DNA from: JAGORM01 sp050255815
GTDB lineage: Bacteria > Patescibacteriota > Microgenomatia > Levybacterales > GWA1-39-11
Direction: 5' to 3'
DNA length: 36,395 nt
Assembly: GCA_050255815.1 (NCBI GenBank)
Contig: JBLMVJ010000008.1
Span: 1-36,395, forward strand
Under the pieces are notes generated by a model. The model did no database searches, had not been told where the DNA came from, and saw only the letters and a program-made list of their open reading frames with translations. A program made the translations under genes and the position numbers. Positions 8,243-15,138 of this stretch are shown here, one piece after another. Numbering within the stretch: the stretch's first letter is position 1; every line of letters begins with the position of its first letter.

Positions 8243-9939
8243 ACCCAATAAGCAGTTTTGAAGAACAAGTAGAAAAAGCAAAAGAATTTGGGGTGGTAGA
8301 AAGCATTGTAGACCCTATTGCTTTTGTAGTGGGGATTCCAACCGCACAACTTAATGAACTGATATTATTTGAAACCGGGGAGCTGGGCCAGGTGTTTCTT
8401 ATGGAAAAGCACATAGCCCATGTACTCCTATTCTCCTCTACTCCTATTAAAGTGGGGACCCGCTGTACCAGGACAGGTTCATTCCCTACCGTCCCCGTAG
8501 GCAAAGAGTTGTTAGGGAAAATTATTGACCCTATGGGCAACCCTTTCTCAGAGTCTGAAGAATACTCGCGCCCTAAAGAGGTACGGGAAATTGAACAGCA
8601 TGCCCCGGGCATTGGCAGCCGTTCCAGGATTAAAGAACCGTTTCTAACCGGCGTCACCATAGTAGACATGATGGTACCGCTGGGAAAAGGACAGAAAGAG
8701 CTGATCATAGGAGACCGCAAGACCGGAAAAACCACGTTTCTTCTAACCACTATTAAAAACCAGGTCCATAAAGGAGCTATTGCTATTTACGCTGCGATAG
8801 GAAAGAAAAAGGCAGACATAAAGGCAGTACTTGAATATTGTAAGCGGGAAGGCCTGTCAGAAAAAGTTATTACCGTTGCCACCTCTTCCTATGATTCTCC
8901 CAGCTTAGTGTTTCTAACCCCTTATGCCGCCATGACCATAGCCGAATACTTCAGGGATATGGGGCAGGATGTGGTAGTAGTTTTAGATGACCTTTCTACC
9001 CATTCTAAGTTTTACCGTGAAATTTCATTGCTGGCAAAGCGTTTCCCCGGCCGTGACTCTTATCCGGGTGACATCTTCTATACCCATGCCAGACTGCTGG
9101 AAAGGGCCGGCAATTTCCTGCACAAAAGTGGCAAGGATGTATCCATTACTACCCTCCCCGTTGTTGATATAGTAGAAGGAGATTTTACGGGCTTTATTGC
9201 CACTAATTTAATGGGGATGACAGACGGCCATATTTTCTTTGACAGCAACGCGTATTACCAGGGGAGGCGCCCTGCAGTTAACTTCTCCCTTTCAGTCACC
9301 CGCGTGGGAAGACAAGCAACGCCAAAAATTTTAAGAAGTATTAATCGTGAGCTAACTGCCTTTCTAACACTATATCAAAGGATGCAGGATCTATCTCATT
9401 TTGGATCAGAATTAACTGACGCGGTAAAACAGGTGCTGCGCACCGGGGACTTGATTTACAAGTTTTTTGAGCAAACGGATGATATTATAGTCCCTCCCCC
9501 GGTCCAGCTCATCATGTTTTCTATGCTTTGGCTGAAAGCTTTTGATGATGCCACCATCATGGAAAAAATGGGTGAGTACCGCAATAACCTGATTACTGCT
9601 TATGACCTTCCTGAAAATAAAGAATTATTTGAAAATGTAGTAAAAGCGGACATCTTTAATGACCTGCTGTCCAGCATTAATAAGAACAGGCAGACGCTTT
9701 TGACTATTGCTACCAGGAGCGCTGAACCATCCGGTCTACCTGCTTTCAGCCCAAATCCTACACCTGCAGCACCATCCAGCCCAACCCCGGGTACCCCTAC
9801 TGCTCAGACAGAGGCAACAACCCAGGAGAATACCATATCCCAACCGGCGGCGGATACAGCTTCCCAACAAACAGAATCAGGATCTAAAGAAGATACAGCA
9901 GAGCCAACCTTAACAGAAGGAGAATCGGATGAAAAGTAA
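8239..9939 (+). CDS. atpA: F1 ATPase subunit alpha with Pro/Thr/Ser-rich C-terminal tail
   Basis: 566 residues. The N-terminal beta-barrel, the P-loop GDRKTGKTT (158-166), the EYFRDMGQDVVVVLDDLS Walker-B-type strand, FPGRDSYPGD and the arginine-finger segment SVTRVG are all present. This is therefore an alpha subunit, which binds nucleotide non-catalytically and supplies the arginine finger to beta. Residues about 494-566 are an added low-complexity tail rich in Pro, Thr, Ser, Gln and Glu, not found in ordinary alpha subunits. The tail should be disordered and could be a docking arm. The start overlaps the delta stop (ATGA). The end overlaps the gamma start by 11 bp, with a GGAG site inside the alpha coding region. 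Confidence 0.96.
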   Translation: MNPISSFEEQVEKAKEFGVVESIVDPIAFVVGIPTAQLNELILFETGELGQVFLMEKHIAHVLLFSSTPIKVGTRCTRTGSFPTVPVGKELLGKIIDPMGNPFSESEEYSRPKEVREIEQHAPGIGSRSRIKEPFLTGVTIVDMMVPLGKGQKELIIGDRKTGKTTFLLTTIKNQVHKGAIAIYAAIGKKKADIKAVLEYCKREGLSEKVITVATSSYDSPSLVFLTPYAAMTIAEYFRDMGQDVVVVLDDLSTHSKFYREISLLAKRFPGRDSYPGDIFYTHARLLERAGNFLHKSGKDVSITTLPVVDIVEGDFTGFIATNLMGMTDGHIFFDSNAYYQGRRPAVNFSLSVTRVGRQATPKILRSINRELTAFLTLYQRMQDLSHFGSELTDAVKQVLRTGDLIYKFFEQTDDIIVPPPVQLIMFSMLWLKAFDDATIMEKMGEYRNNLITAYDLPENKELFENVVKADIFNDLLSSINKNRQTLLTIATRSAEPSGLPAFSPNPTPAAPSSPTPGTPTAQTEATTQENTISQPAADTASQQTESGSKEDTAEPTLTEGESDEK

Positions 9940-10852
9940 ACTTGCCTTAAACTTGGAATTCCAGCTTTTAGGAACCTTAAAAACCCTTGCTGAAGCCTAT
10001 GAACAAATCTCAGTCATCCGCATCCAGCGGGTGCGCGGCTCTGTTATTAACACCCGTGATTTTCTGGAAGGGCTTGCTGAGATTTTTAATGATGTGAAGC
10101 AAAGCTACCGGGACCAAGTCCAGGAACTGTTAAAACGCCATAAAAAAAACGCTCCCGGCGGCATTAAAAAGAACGGGAAAACTATGGCAATTCTTATAGC
10201 GTCAAATAATAAGCTCTACGGGGATATAGTCTTTAGGGTATTCAATTTGTTCATGAAAGATGTAGAAAAGAACAATTATGATGTAGCAATTATTGGGAAG
10301 GTCGGAAAAGTTATGTATGAACTCCGGTATCCGGGCAAAGAGTTTCTTTATTTTGATATACCGGACCAAAATGCCCGCCTTTCTGATATTATGCCGGTTA
10401 TTGAAAAGATTGTAGGTTATTCCCGCATCCTGGTTTATTATGGGCATTTCTTAAATATTGTTACCCAGGAGCCTGCTATTTCAGAAGTGCTGGGAGACAG
10501 CTCCCTGCTGGAAACAACCGGGCAGGAAGTACAGGAAAAGCATAAGATGTTTTATTTTGAACCAAGCCTCCAGGAGATTTTGGAGTTCTTTGAAGCACAG
10601 ATGTTTTCTTCTGTTATGAAACAAATTGTAGATGAATCTGAGTTAAGCCGTCTGGCTTCCCGTATCAAATCTATGGAAGACTCTCTGGGCACTATAGAAA
10701 AGGATGAACAGCAACTCAGAAAGTCTGAAATCAGGACAAAACGCCTTCTAGAGAATAGCAAGCAGATCCAGCGGCTTTCCGGCGCGGTCTGGTCACAGCG
10801 CCAATACAATTCTTTTTCTCATATTAGGTTATGGAAGCAAAAGGCACAATAA
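9929..10852 (+). CDS. atpG: F1 ATPase subunit gamma (central shaft)
   Basis: 307 residues, slightly longer than usual (about 290). It has the expected order: an N-terminal helix, a Rossmann-like middle (MAILIASNNKLYGDI corresponds to the ITSDRGLCGG region) and a long C-terminal helix ending near LENSKQIQRLSGAV, followed by about 25 extra residues. The sequence is very divergent, with the usual RQ-x-x-I-T-x-E motif not recognisable. Gamma is the rotating shaft between the alpha3-beta3 head and the c ring, so divergence here is consistent with an unusual rotor. It is embedded between alpha and beta with overlaps on both sides. Confidence 0.88.
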   Translation: MKSKLALNLEFQLLGTLKTLAEAYEQISVIRIQRVRGSVINTRDFLEGLAEIFNDVKQSYRDQVQELLKRHKKNAPGGIKKNGKTMAILIASNNKLYGDIVFRVFNLFMKDVEKNNYDVAIIGKVGKVMYELRYPGKEFLYFDIPDQNARLSDIMPVIEKIVGYSRILVYYGHFLNIVTQEPAISEVLGDSSLLETTGQEVQEKHKMFYFEPSLQEILEFFEAQMFSSVMKQIVDESELSRLASRIKSMEDSLGTIEKDEQQLRKSEIRTKRLLENSKQIQRLSGAVWSQRQYNSFSHIRLWKQKAQ

Positions 10853-12207
10853 TCACCATCTCAGGTCAAATTGCAGAAGTGGAATTTGAGGATACCCTTC
10901 CTTCTGTTCATGATGTTCTGACCGTAGATGAGATGCCAAGTGTTCACCTGGAAGTTTGGGAATCTGCCACTTCTACTACCTTTTACTGCATTATCCTTTC
11001 CCCGGAAAATAAATTACAGCGCGGCTTGCGGGTTACGAATACCGGCACTTCTATTACTATCCCTACCGGCAACCAGGTTCTAGGCCGGGTGTTAGATATT
11101 TTCGGCAATCCCCAGGATGGAAAACAACACTTTACCCCGGAGAACAACAAGCCTATCTTTTCTAAAGAGCTGTCTTTTGATGAAGTTATCCCGCCTACCC
11201 AAATCCTGGAGACAGGAATTAAAGCAATTGATTTTTTTGCCCCAATTTTTAAAGGCGGAAAAGCCGGTATATTTGGAGGGGCCGGTGTGGGAAAAACCAT
11301 TCTTTTGACTGAGATTATCCATAACGTAGTGATACTTAATAAATCAAAAAGTGTCTCTGTTTTTACCGGAGTTGGGGAACGTATCAGGGAAGGACATGAG
11401 TTGTATGAAACACTGCAGGAAAGCAAAGTACTCCCGCAGGTTGTATTAATAGTGGGACAAATGGGTGAAAACCCTGCAGTGAGGTTCAGGACTGCTCTAG
11501 CCGGTCTTACCATAGCGGAACAGTTTAGGGACGAGCAACAAAAAGACGTTTTGTTCTTTATAGATAACGTGTTCCGTTTTGCCCAGGCAGGTTATGAACT
11601 GTCTACCCTCATGAATACCCTCCCGGGAGAAGGCGGCTACCAGGCTACACTAACGTCAGAAATGGGCCGCTTCCATGAACGCCTGGTATCTACCCAAAAA
11701 GCCGCGGTTACCACCATAGAGGCGGTCTACGTACCATCAGATGATAATTCCGACCCTGCAGTCCAAGCTATTTTTCCGTACCTGGATTCTACTATTATTT
11801 TGTCCAGAAACCTGTACCAGGAAGGCCGTTTCCCAGCCATGGATATGCTCTCCTCTACTTCATCTGCGCTGAACCCTAAGACGGTAGGGGAAATGCACTA
11901 CAGAACTCTTCTGGAAGCCCAAAACATACTCAAAAAAGTGGTTTCTCTGGACCGTATTGTTTCATTGATTGGTGAGTCGGAATTGAACCCGTCTGACCAA
12001 CTGGTCTATAAACGCTCCCAGCTTTTAAAGGCATACATGACCCAAAGCTTCTATGTTACTGAAGCCCAAACCGGAAGGCCCGGAAAATTTGTAAAGACGC
12101 CGGAACTGGTAGCTGATGTTTCCGATATTGTAAAAGGCAAATATGACAATATTGCCCCGGAAAAACTTATGTTTATTGGCTCTTTGAAGGAGGAGAAGTT
12201 TGTATAA
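10831..12207 (+). CDS. atpD: F1 ATPase catalytic subunit beta
   Basis: 458 residues, normal length. The P-loop GGAGVGKT is at 149-156, the catalytic glutamate is in GVGERIREG (Glu183), the Walker B strand is DVLFFIDNVFRF (Asp245), and SEMGRFHERL and the C-terminal TGRPGKFV are recognisable. All residues needed for ATP hydrolysis appear present. The DELSEED lever, which pushes gamma, reads ESELNPSD, with fewer acidic residues. The reaction is ATP to ADP plus phosphate, or the reverse when ion flow drives it; here the rotor suggests hydrolysis. It overlaps gamma by 22 bp. The last codons contain the GGAGGAG segment duplicated downstream. Confidence 0.97.
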   Translation: MEAKGTIITISGQIAEVEFEDTLPSVHDVLTVDEMPSVHLEVWESATSTTFYCIILSPENKLQRGLRVTNTGTSITIPTGNQVLGRVLDIFGNPQDGKQHFTPENNKPIFSKELSFDEVIPPTQILETGIKAIDFFAPIFKGGKAGIFGGAGVGKTILLTEIIHNVVILNKSKSVSVFTGVGERIREGHELYETLQESKVLPQVVLIVGQMGENPAVRFRTALAGLTIAEQFRDEQQKDVLFFIDNVFRFAQAGYELSTLMNTLPGEGGYQATLTSEMGRFHERLVSTQKAAVTTIEAVYVPSDDNSDPAVQAIFPYLDSTIILSRNLYQEGRFPAMDMLSSTSSALNPKTVGEMHYRTLLEAQNILKKVVSLDRIVSLIGESELNPSDQLVYKRSQLLKAYMTQSFYVTEAQTGRPGKFVKTPELVADVSDIVKGKYDNIAPEKLMFIGSLKEEKFV

Positions 12208-12253
12208 GAGCCTGAAACTTACGCTTAAAGGCTCTTTGAAGGAGGAGAAGTTT
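12178..12253 (+). repeat. 24-bp direct repeat that carries the epsilon ribosome binding site
   Basis: The last 24 bp of beta coding sequence before its final codon and stop (12178-12201, beginning GGCTCTTTGAAGG) are repeated exactly at 12230-12253. The second copy supplies GGAGGAG upstream of the epsilon ATG. The first copy encodes the beta C-terminus (GSLKEEKF). The 28 bp between the copies carry the beta stop. Confidence 0.9.
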
Positions 12254-12260
12254 TTCTAGT

Positions 12261-12632
12261 ATGGCTAATATGCAGCTTCACATTAACCCAACGCCTTTAA
12301 ATTCAGAGGAAGCCGATTTTGACCCCAATACATTAGACGTTATCATCCGCGACCCGGATAAAGTTGTATTTAAGGGAAAGGCGGTTGCGGTTTCTACTAA
12401 AAACAGCGTTGGGCCTATGGATATCCTGCCTCAGCATGAAAACTTTATCTCAATAGTAACTGACTTCATTACCGTTTGGACAGATAAAGACCATAAACAG
12501 GAAATTAAAACTGATAAAGCAGTGGTAAAGGCGGAGCATAATAAGATTATTATCTATACGGGGGTAGAATCATTGACCACTGAAGTTATGCCCGTGCAAA
12601 TAAAGCCCCTGGGCCTCAGCAAAAAAGCGTAA
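12261..12632 (+). CDS. atpC: F1 ATPase subunit epsilon
   Basis: 123 residues. After about 24 extra N-terminal residues comes the epsilon beta-sandwich: LDVIIRDPDKVVFKGKAVAV, then a segment with MDILPQHENFI (the conserved L-P-x-H motif), then alternating strands. The C-terminal two-helix inhibitory arm of typical epsilon is absent: the protein ends about ten residues after the last strand. Epsilon sits on gamma and contacts the c ring; without the arm, ATP-hydrolysis inhibition by the usual route is unlikely. GGAGG lies 15 nt before the ATG, provided by a duplicated 24-bp segment. The gene ends 2 bp from the 3' end of a convergent tRNA gene. Confidence 0.88.
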   Translation: MANMQLHINPTPLNSEEADFDPNTLDVIIRDPDKVVFKGKAVAVSTKNSVGPMDILPQHENFISIVTDFITVWTDKDHKQEIKTDKAVVKAEHNKIIIYTGVESLTTEVMPVQIKPLGLSKKA

Positions 12633-12634
12633 TG

Positions 12635-12706
12635 AGCCTTCTGTGGGATTCGAACCCGCGACCTGCTGTTTACAAAACAGCTGCTCTACCACTGAGCTAA
12701 GAAGGC
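12635..12706 (-). tRNA. tRNA-Thr (anticodon UGU)
   Basis: A complete cloverleaf reads on the minus strand: acceptor GCCUUCU/AGAAGGC, D arm GCUC-AGUGGUAGA-GC, anticodon stem GCUGU/ACAGC with loop UUUGUAA, and T arm GCGGG-UUCGAAU-CCCAC (last pair imperfect). The anticodon is UGU. The discriminator is U and no CCA is encoded. It converges with atpC. Confidence 0.95.
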
Positions 12707-12780
12707 GTCCTGGAAGCTCTATGTAAGAGTTTGATTATAGCAGAGTTTGAGGCGGAATTGAATTTCCAATCACTCGGAGA

Positions 12781-12845
12781 CTTCTCACTTGCTACGCAAG
12801 CTCGAAGAATATTGTTCGAGCCGGGCAAAGCCCACGTGAGAACTA
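12781..12845. repeat. Dispersed palindromic repeat, family R1
   Basis: It begins CTTCTCACTTGCTACGCAAG and includes the hairpin CTCGAA-GAATATTG-TTCGAG and a closing GTGAGAAC. Related copies are at 18337-18390, 35466-35558 and, partly, 35034-35085. All are between genes. Confidence 0.8.
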
Positions 12846-12933
12846 CTGTCTTACATCTTATGTCTTAAATCATAGATCATAGCTAATCGTTCATAGATTT
12901 CCTTTACCGGTTTCCAAACCCAAACCCATTTTC

Positions 12934-12987
12934 ACTTGATACTCTTGATACTTTTGATACCCATGATACCCTTGGTACCCTTCATTC
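12934..12987 (+). repeat. 9-mer tandem array (YTTGRTACC family)
   Basis: Five 9-nt units in a row (ACTTGATAC, TCTTGATAC, TTTTGATAC, CCATGATAC, CCTTGGTAC), then a degenerate sixth. The same family occurs in other gaps of the window. Confidence 0.85.
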
Positions 12988-13012
12988 ACCTTCTCGCAAT
13001 ACTCAATACTTT

Positions 13013-13281
13013 ATACTAGGTACTTATACCCATCTTTCCCATCACATAGATTCCGCCTCCACCCTAACGGAAATAACGCCGCTCTGAGGAGTGAGCTGAA
13101 GAAATAGAGGATATTCGATCACATGTTCGAATTAGCCCTGCCTGAAGGAGAGGTGATCAGAACATATATACTCATATGCCCTACGTAACGCCGGGGACCA
13201 AACAGACACCCCGACAACCTAACAATAAAACCCAAAACTTACAAACTGACTAACGCAAATACAAACACAACCATACAGAAC
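13013..13281. other. Intergenic stretch with hairpins and a G-poor A/C-rich segment, possible RNA
   Basis: No coding region is seen. On the plus strand there are hairpins ATTCGA-TCACATGT-TCGAAT (about 13107-13126) and CGGGG-12 nt-CCCCG (about 13192-13213). These are followed by about 75 nt almost free of G (CAACCTAACAATAAAACC and onward). I compared it by eye with RNase P, tmRNA, SRP and 6S RNA and saw none of their signature motifs. It may be an unrecognised RNA or the 3' untranslated region of the minus-strand gene at 13282. Confidence 0.3.
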
Positions 13282-13437
13282 TCACTGCGGAACCACTAAC
13301 CAAAACTCAAACAACTTAAAAATATTAAATGGTTTTTTCTTAACAGCAACTACTGGCGCAGACCGTCTTCTGGAAACTTTTGCAACAACCTTTCTGGGGG
13401 TAGAGACCTTTTTTCTTGATGATTTTCGGGCAGACAT
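13282..13437 (-). CDS. Small basic Lys/Arg-rich protein
   Basis: 51 residues starting MSARKSSRKKVSTPRKVVAK. The first 36 residues are dominated by Lys, Arg, Ser, Val and Ala, and the last 15 are hydrophobic (FNIFKLFEFWLVVPQ). A good Shine-Dalgarno (AGGAAA, about 8 nt before the ATG) supports translation. The N-terminal composition resembles short histone-H1-like or nucleic-acid-binding tails; the hydrophobic end is unusual for that and could be a membrane-contacting segment. Another frame across the same DNA is also open but has no ribosome binding site and an implausible Cys-rich ending. Function unknown. Confidence 0.5.
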   Translation of the reverse strand: MSARKSSRKKVSTPRKVVAKVSRRRSAPVVAVKKKPFNIFKLFEFWLVVPQ

Positions 13438-13559
13438 ATTTTAATTTCCTAAAACTTTTTTTATGAGTAAAGTCGTGAAAAGTTTTTTGGACGTTTTTAG
13501 TTAACCAAATTTTGTGAACGGTTGTCAAGTGGTAAAATGGGCATTTTGAATCATTTTTG

Positions 13560-13581
13560 TATACAGTACAAACTGTATAAT
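13560..13581 (+). promoter_or_regulatory. TATAAT -10 box overlapped by a perfect inverted repeat
   Basis: TATACAGT (13560-13567) and ACTGTATA (13572-13579) form an exact 8-bp dyad with a 4-nt centre. The right half overlaps a consensus TATAAT (13576-13581). No good -35 box is seen. The layout looks like a repressor operator over a promoter. Confidence 0.55.
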
Positions 13582-13594
13582 CTGAGGCTAATTT

Positions 13595-13717
13595 ATGGCT
13601 AAATTTAAGAAATGGTGTAAAGAATTTTGGGATAGGGTAGTTTTTAAAAGTCTTGTGAAAAACAGGGAATTTTATAAATATTTTTCTTTTTTTAAAATTA
13701 AAAATTGTAAATTGTAA
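13595..13717 (+). CDS. Small Lys/Phe-rich hypothetical protein
   Basis: 40 residues starting MAKFKKWCKEFWDRVVFKSL, 13 nt after a consensus -10 box. The first half could form an amphipathic basic helix with Trp and Phe on one face. GAGG lies at 13584-13587, close to the predicted transcript start. I do not recognise it. The DNA is AT-rich and the second half is dominated by Lys and Phe codons, so a chance open frame is possible. It is kept because promoter, operator-like dyad and start codon are in register. Confidence 0.35.
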   Translation: MAKFKKWCKEFWDRVVFKSLVKNREFYKYFSFFKIKNCKL

Positions 13718-13722
13718 AAGCG

Positions 13723-13808
13723 GTTGGGGGTGGATTGAAAAAGAAATTGCAGGTGTTAGCTGCTAGTAGAGATTACTCTAACATTTCTTCCAATCCACCC
13801 CCGGGACC
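13723..13808 (-). terminator. Long-stem hairpin, probable terminator of the minus-strand cassette
   Basis: GGGGGTGGATTG (13726-13737) pairs exactly with CAATCCACCCCC (13791-13802). Inner stems AAGAAA/TTTCTT, TGTTAG/CTAACA and AGTA/TACT extend the helix. On the minus strand it is followed by GCTTTTACAATTTACAATTTT, a T-rich tract. On the plus strand no T-run follows. Confidence 0.5.
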
Positions 13809-13876
13809 GCACTTGTATCGAGTTTCTCGACAAGCGACGAATCGCATTGCGGAAAAACCCGAGGTATTCTTGCTAG

Positions 13877-14143
13877 CTATCCGTGATAGACGCCTGAGTG
13901 ATCCGGAGTGCTGGGCTCCATGATGAATGGCTGACGGTCAATGACCTTCAGAGACGTCAGGCAGACGGCACCATCAGCATGGAGAATCCATTCGGCACGG
14001 TCGCCTATAGTTACTGGTCCCAGCGGATGAAACCGGGTGAGGAAGCACCTTCCATTGTCAGCCTTGAGGACGACATATGCCGGATCCTCTTTGGATGACG
14101 AATGGATCTGTCCCTTGATGACCTGATCAGGGCTTGTATTCAA
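13877..14143 (-). CDS. Small OB-like protein, second paralogue of a three-gene cassette
   Basis: 88 residues. The start codon is TTG at 14143, overlapping the upstream stop as TTGA and preceded by AAGGAGAG at proper distance. The region QVIKGQI...VTIGDRAEWIL aligns with HVLKGQV...VNLGDHVYVII of the upstream gene, so the two are paralogues. The short all-beta pattern with a conserved KGQ strand and a GD turn resembles S1/OB-type barrels, but I cannot name a family. Base composition and codon use (more G+C, TTG starts, strong Shine-Dalgarno sites) differ from the neighbouring genes, which suggests transfer from another lineage. Confidence 0.6.
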   Translation of the reverse strand: MNTSPDQVIKGQIHSSSKEDPAYVVLKADNGRCFLTRFHPLGPVTIGDRAEWILHADGAVCLTSLKVIDRQPFIMEPSTPDHSGVYHG

Positions 14144-14346
14144 CCAATCTCTCCTTTGTATCCGTCTGGAAGCTTGTGTGCCACCTCGACTTCAGAGTCT
14201 CCCTGGATGATCACATAAACGTGGTCACCAAGATTCACTTTCCAGGATTGAACATGGAGTACTCCGAAGCTACACTGAACTTCAAAGCAATTGGGCCTGT
14301 TCTGACCACAGAGAGCCATAACCTGCCCTTTGAGTACATGAGTCAA
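14140..14346 (-). CDS. Small OB-like protein, first paralogue
   Basis: 68 residues. The start codon is TTG (14346), with AGGGGAG about 7 nt upstream. The sequence holds HVLKGQV, then alternating strands and LGDHVYVIIQGD. It is the shorter partner of the downstream gene, with which it overlaps (TTGA), so the two are made from one transcript and may form a heteromer. Nothing in it indicates an active site. Function unknown; a nucleic-acid or small-ligand binding barrel is only a guess from the pattern. Confidence 0.6.
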   Translation of the reverse strand: MTHVLKGQVMALCGQNRPNCFEVQCSFGVLHVQSWKVNLGDHVYVIIQGDSEVEVAHKLPDGYKGEIG

Positions 14347-14439
14347 CTCGCGTCTCCCCTTGAACTAAGAATGTGAATGTATGCGTTACCGTGATCTCTC
14401 GACTGATTCACGATCTGACAATGGTCTGAACTGTGTGTT

Positions 14440-14721
14440 TTAGTCAGTTTCCGACTGGGCAAAGAACTTGCAGTAGATGAAAACCGCCACGGTTACAAAG
14501 AACCAGACGATCACCGCTGCAATGGCCAACTGCCGGACGTCATCGTTGGTGAAATTATGATTCAACAACGCGTCATCTGACAGCTTCCAGAATCCTAAGC
14601 CAGCCGCTTGGTATCCAATGATTACCCAGCCGAGCCGCCAGAACAGTTCGTCCGCAAGAAGCCTACCGGCTATACTTGCAAGAGCTATGCCTGCGACTAC
14701 CGCCAACAAAATGGTGATCAT
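14440..14721 (-). CDS. Small membrane protein of the foreign-looking cassette
   Basis: 93 residues. A hydrophobic N-terminal helix (about 2-24), a second hydrophobic stretch (about 30-47) and a third near the end (about 65-87) suggest two to three membrane passes, with a polar segment containing SDDALLNHNFTNDD between them. The ATG is preceded by AGAGG at about 8 nt. It is the first gene of the minus-strand cassette, 93 bp before the first small OB-like gene. I do not recognise the family. Confidence 0.6.
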   Translation of the reverse strand: MITILLAVVAGIALASIAGRLLADELFWRLGWVIIGYQAAGLGFWKLSDDALLNHNFTNDDVRQLAIAAVIVWFFVTVAVFIYCKFFAQSETD

Positions 14722-14729
14722 GGATGAGA

Positions 14730-14784
14730 CCTCTTTCTACCCGCCGCTGCAACCTACAGTTATAGGCTCCACCGGTGGGTAGAA
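14730..14784 (-). promoter_or_regulatory. Leader hairpin next to the ribosome binding site
   Basis: TTCTACCCGCCG (14735-14746) and CGGTGGGTAGAA (14773-14784) form a 12-bp stem with one mismatch and a 26-nt loop. On the minus strand the stem ends directly against AGAGG, the ribosome binding site of the membrane protein gene. Translational control is possible. Confidence 0.45.
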
Positions 14785-14855
14785 GATTGTAGCAAGAAAT
14801 TATTAAAGTGCGGTATGATTTTTAAAGCCGCTACTCTACACGCAAATGTACAGCT

Positions 14856-14996
14856 TTAGCCTCAAAAAATAAACCTTCTTACCGGTCTAAAGCACGCAAA
14901 TGCCCTTCCGGCAAAGAATCAGAAAGTATAGCATTTTTGAGGCTAATTGTCAAACTATGAGATGAAATATTTCCTTAATTATTACAATATTTCATC
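14856..14996. repeat. Intergenic inverted repeats
   Basis: A perfect 13-bp inverted repeat, TTAGCCTCAAAAA (14856-14868) and TTTTTGAGGCTAA (14934-14946), encloses 65 nt. Just beyond it is a perfect 11-bp hairpin, GATGAAATATT (14961-14971) and AATATTTCATC (14986-14996). CACGCAAATG occurs both before the first arm and inside the loop. No gene is visible between 14785 and 15138. Confidence 0.7.
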
Positions 14997-15101
14997 TCGC
15001 GGTACTCACTCGCTATGCTCGTTCCGTGCCTAAAGCTTATGCCCTTTTTAGTTGTAGTTTATCTTGCGGTCCCCACTCGTTTCACTCGTTGCGGGCCTTG
15101 G
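14995..15101 (+). repeat. Two copies of dispersed palindromic repeat, family R2
   Basis: Both copies have the form CGCGG or TTGCGG, then CACTCG...CTCGTT, then GCC (14995-15035 and 15061-15101). Further copies are at 19165-19199 and, inverted, 20515-20562. Confidence 0.7.
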
Positions 15102-15121
15102 TCTTTTGCACTGCTCTCTTT

Positions 15122-15130
15122 TGGTATAAT
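15122..15130 (+). promoter_or_regulatory. Extended -10 promoter of the guanylate kinase-like gene
   Basis: TGGTATAAT (TG-n-TATAAT) ends 8 nt before the ATG at 15139. The predicted transcript start is at or within 1-2 nt of the start codon, so the mRNA should be leaderless. Confidence 0.7.
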
Positions 15131-15138
15131 TTCCTATC

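Noticed and set aside
13070..13110. Hammerhead-ribozyme-like CTGAGGA...GAAA
   Set aside because: The core words are present but the flanking segments do not form the three required helices.
13340..13528. 62-codon minus-strand frame rich in Cys and Lys
   Set aside because: No ribosome binding site; the overlapping frame 13282-13437 has one and a more plausible composition.
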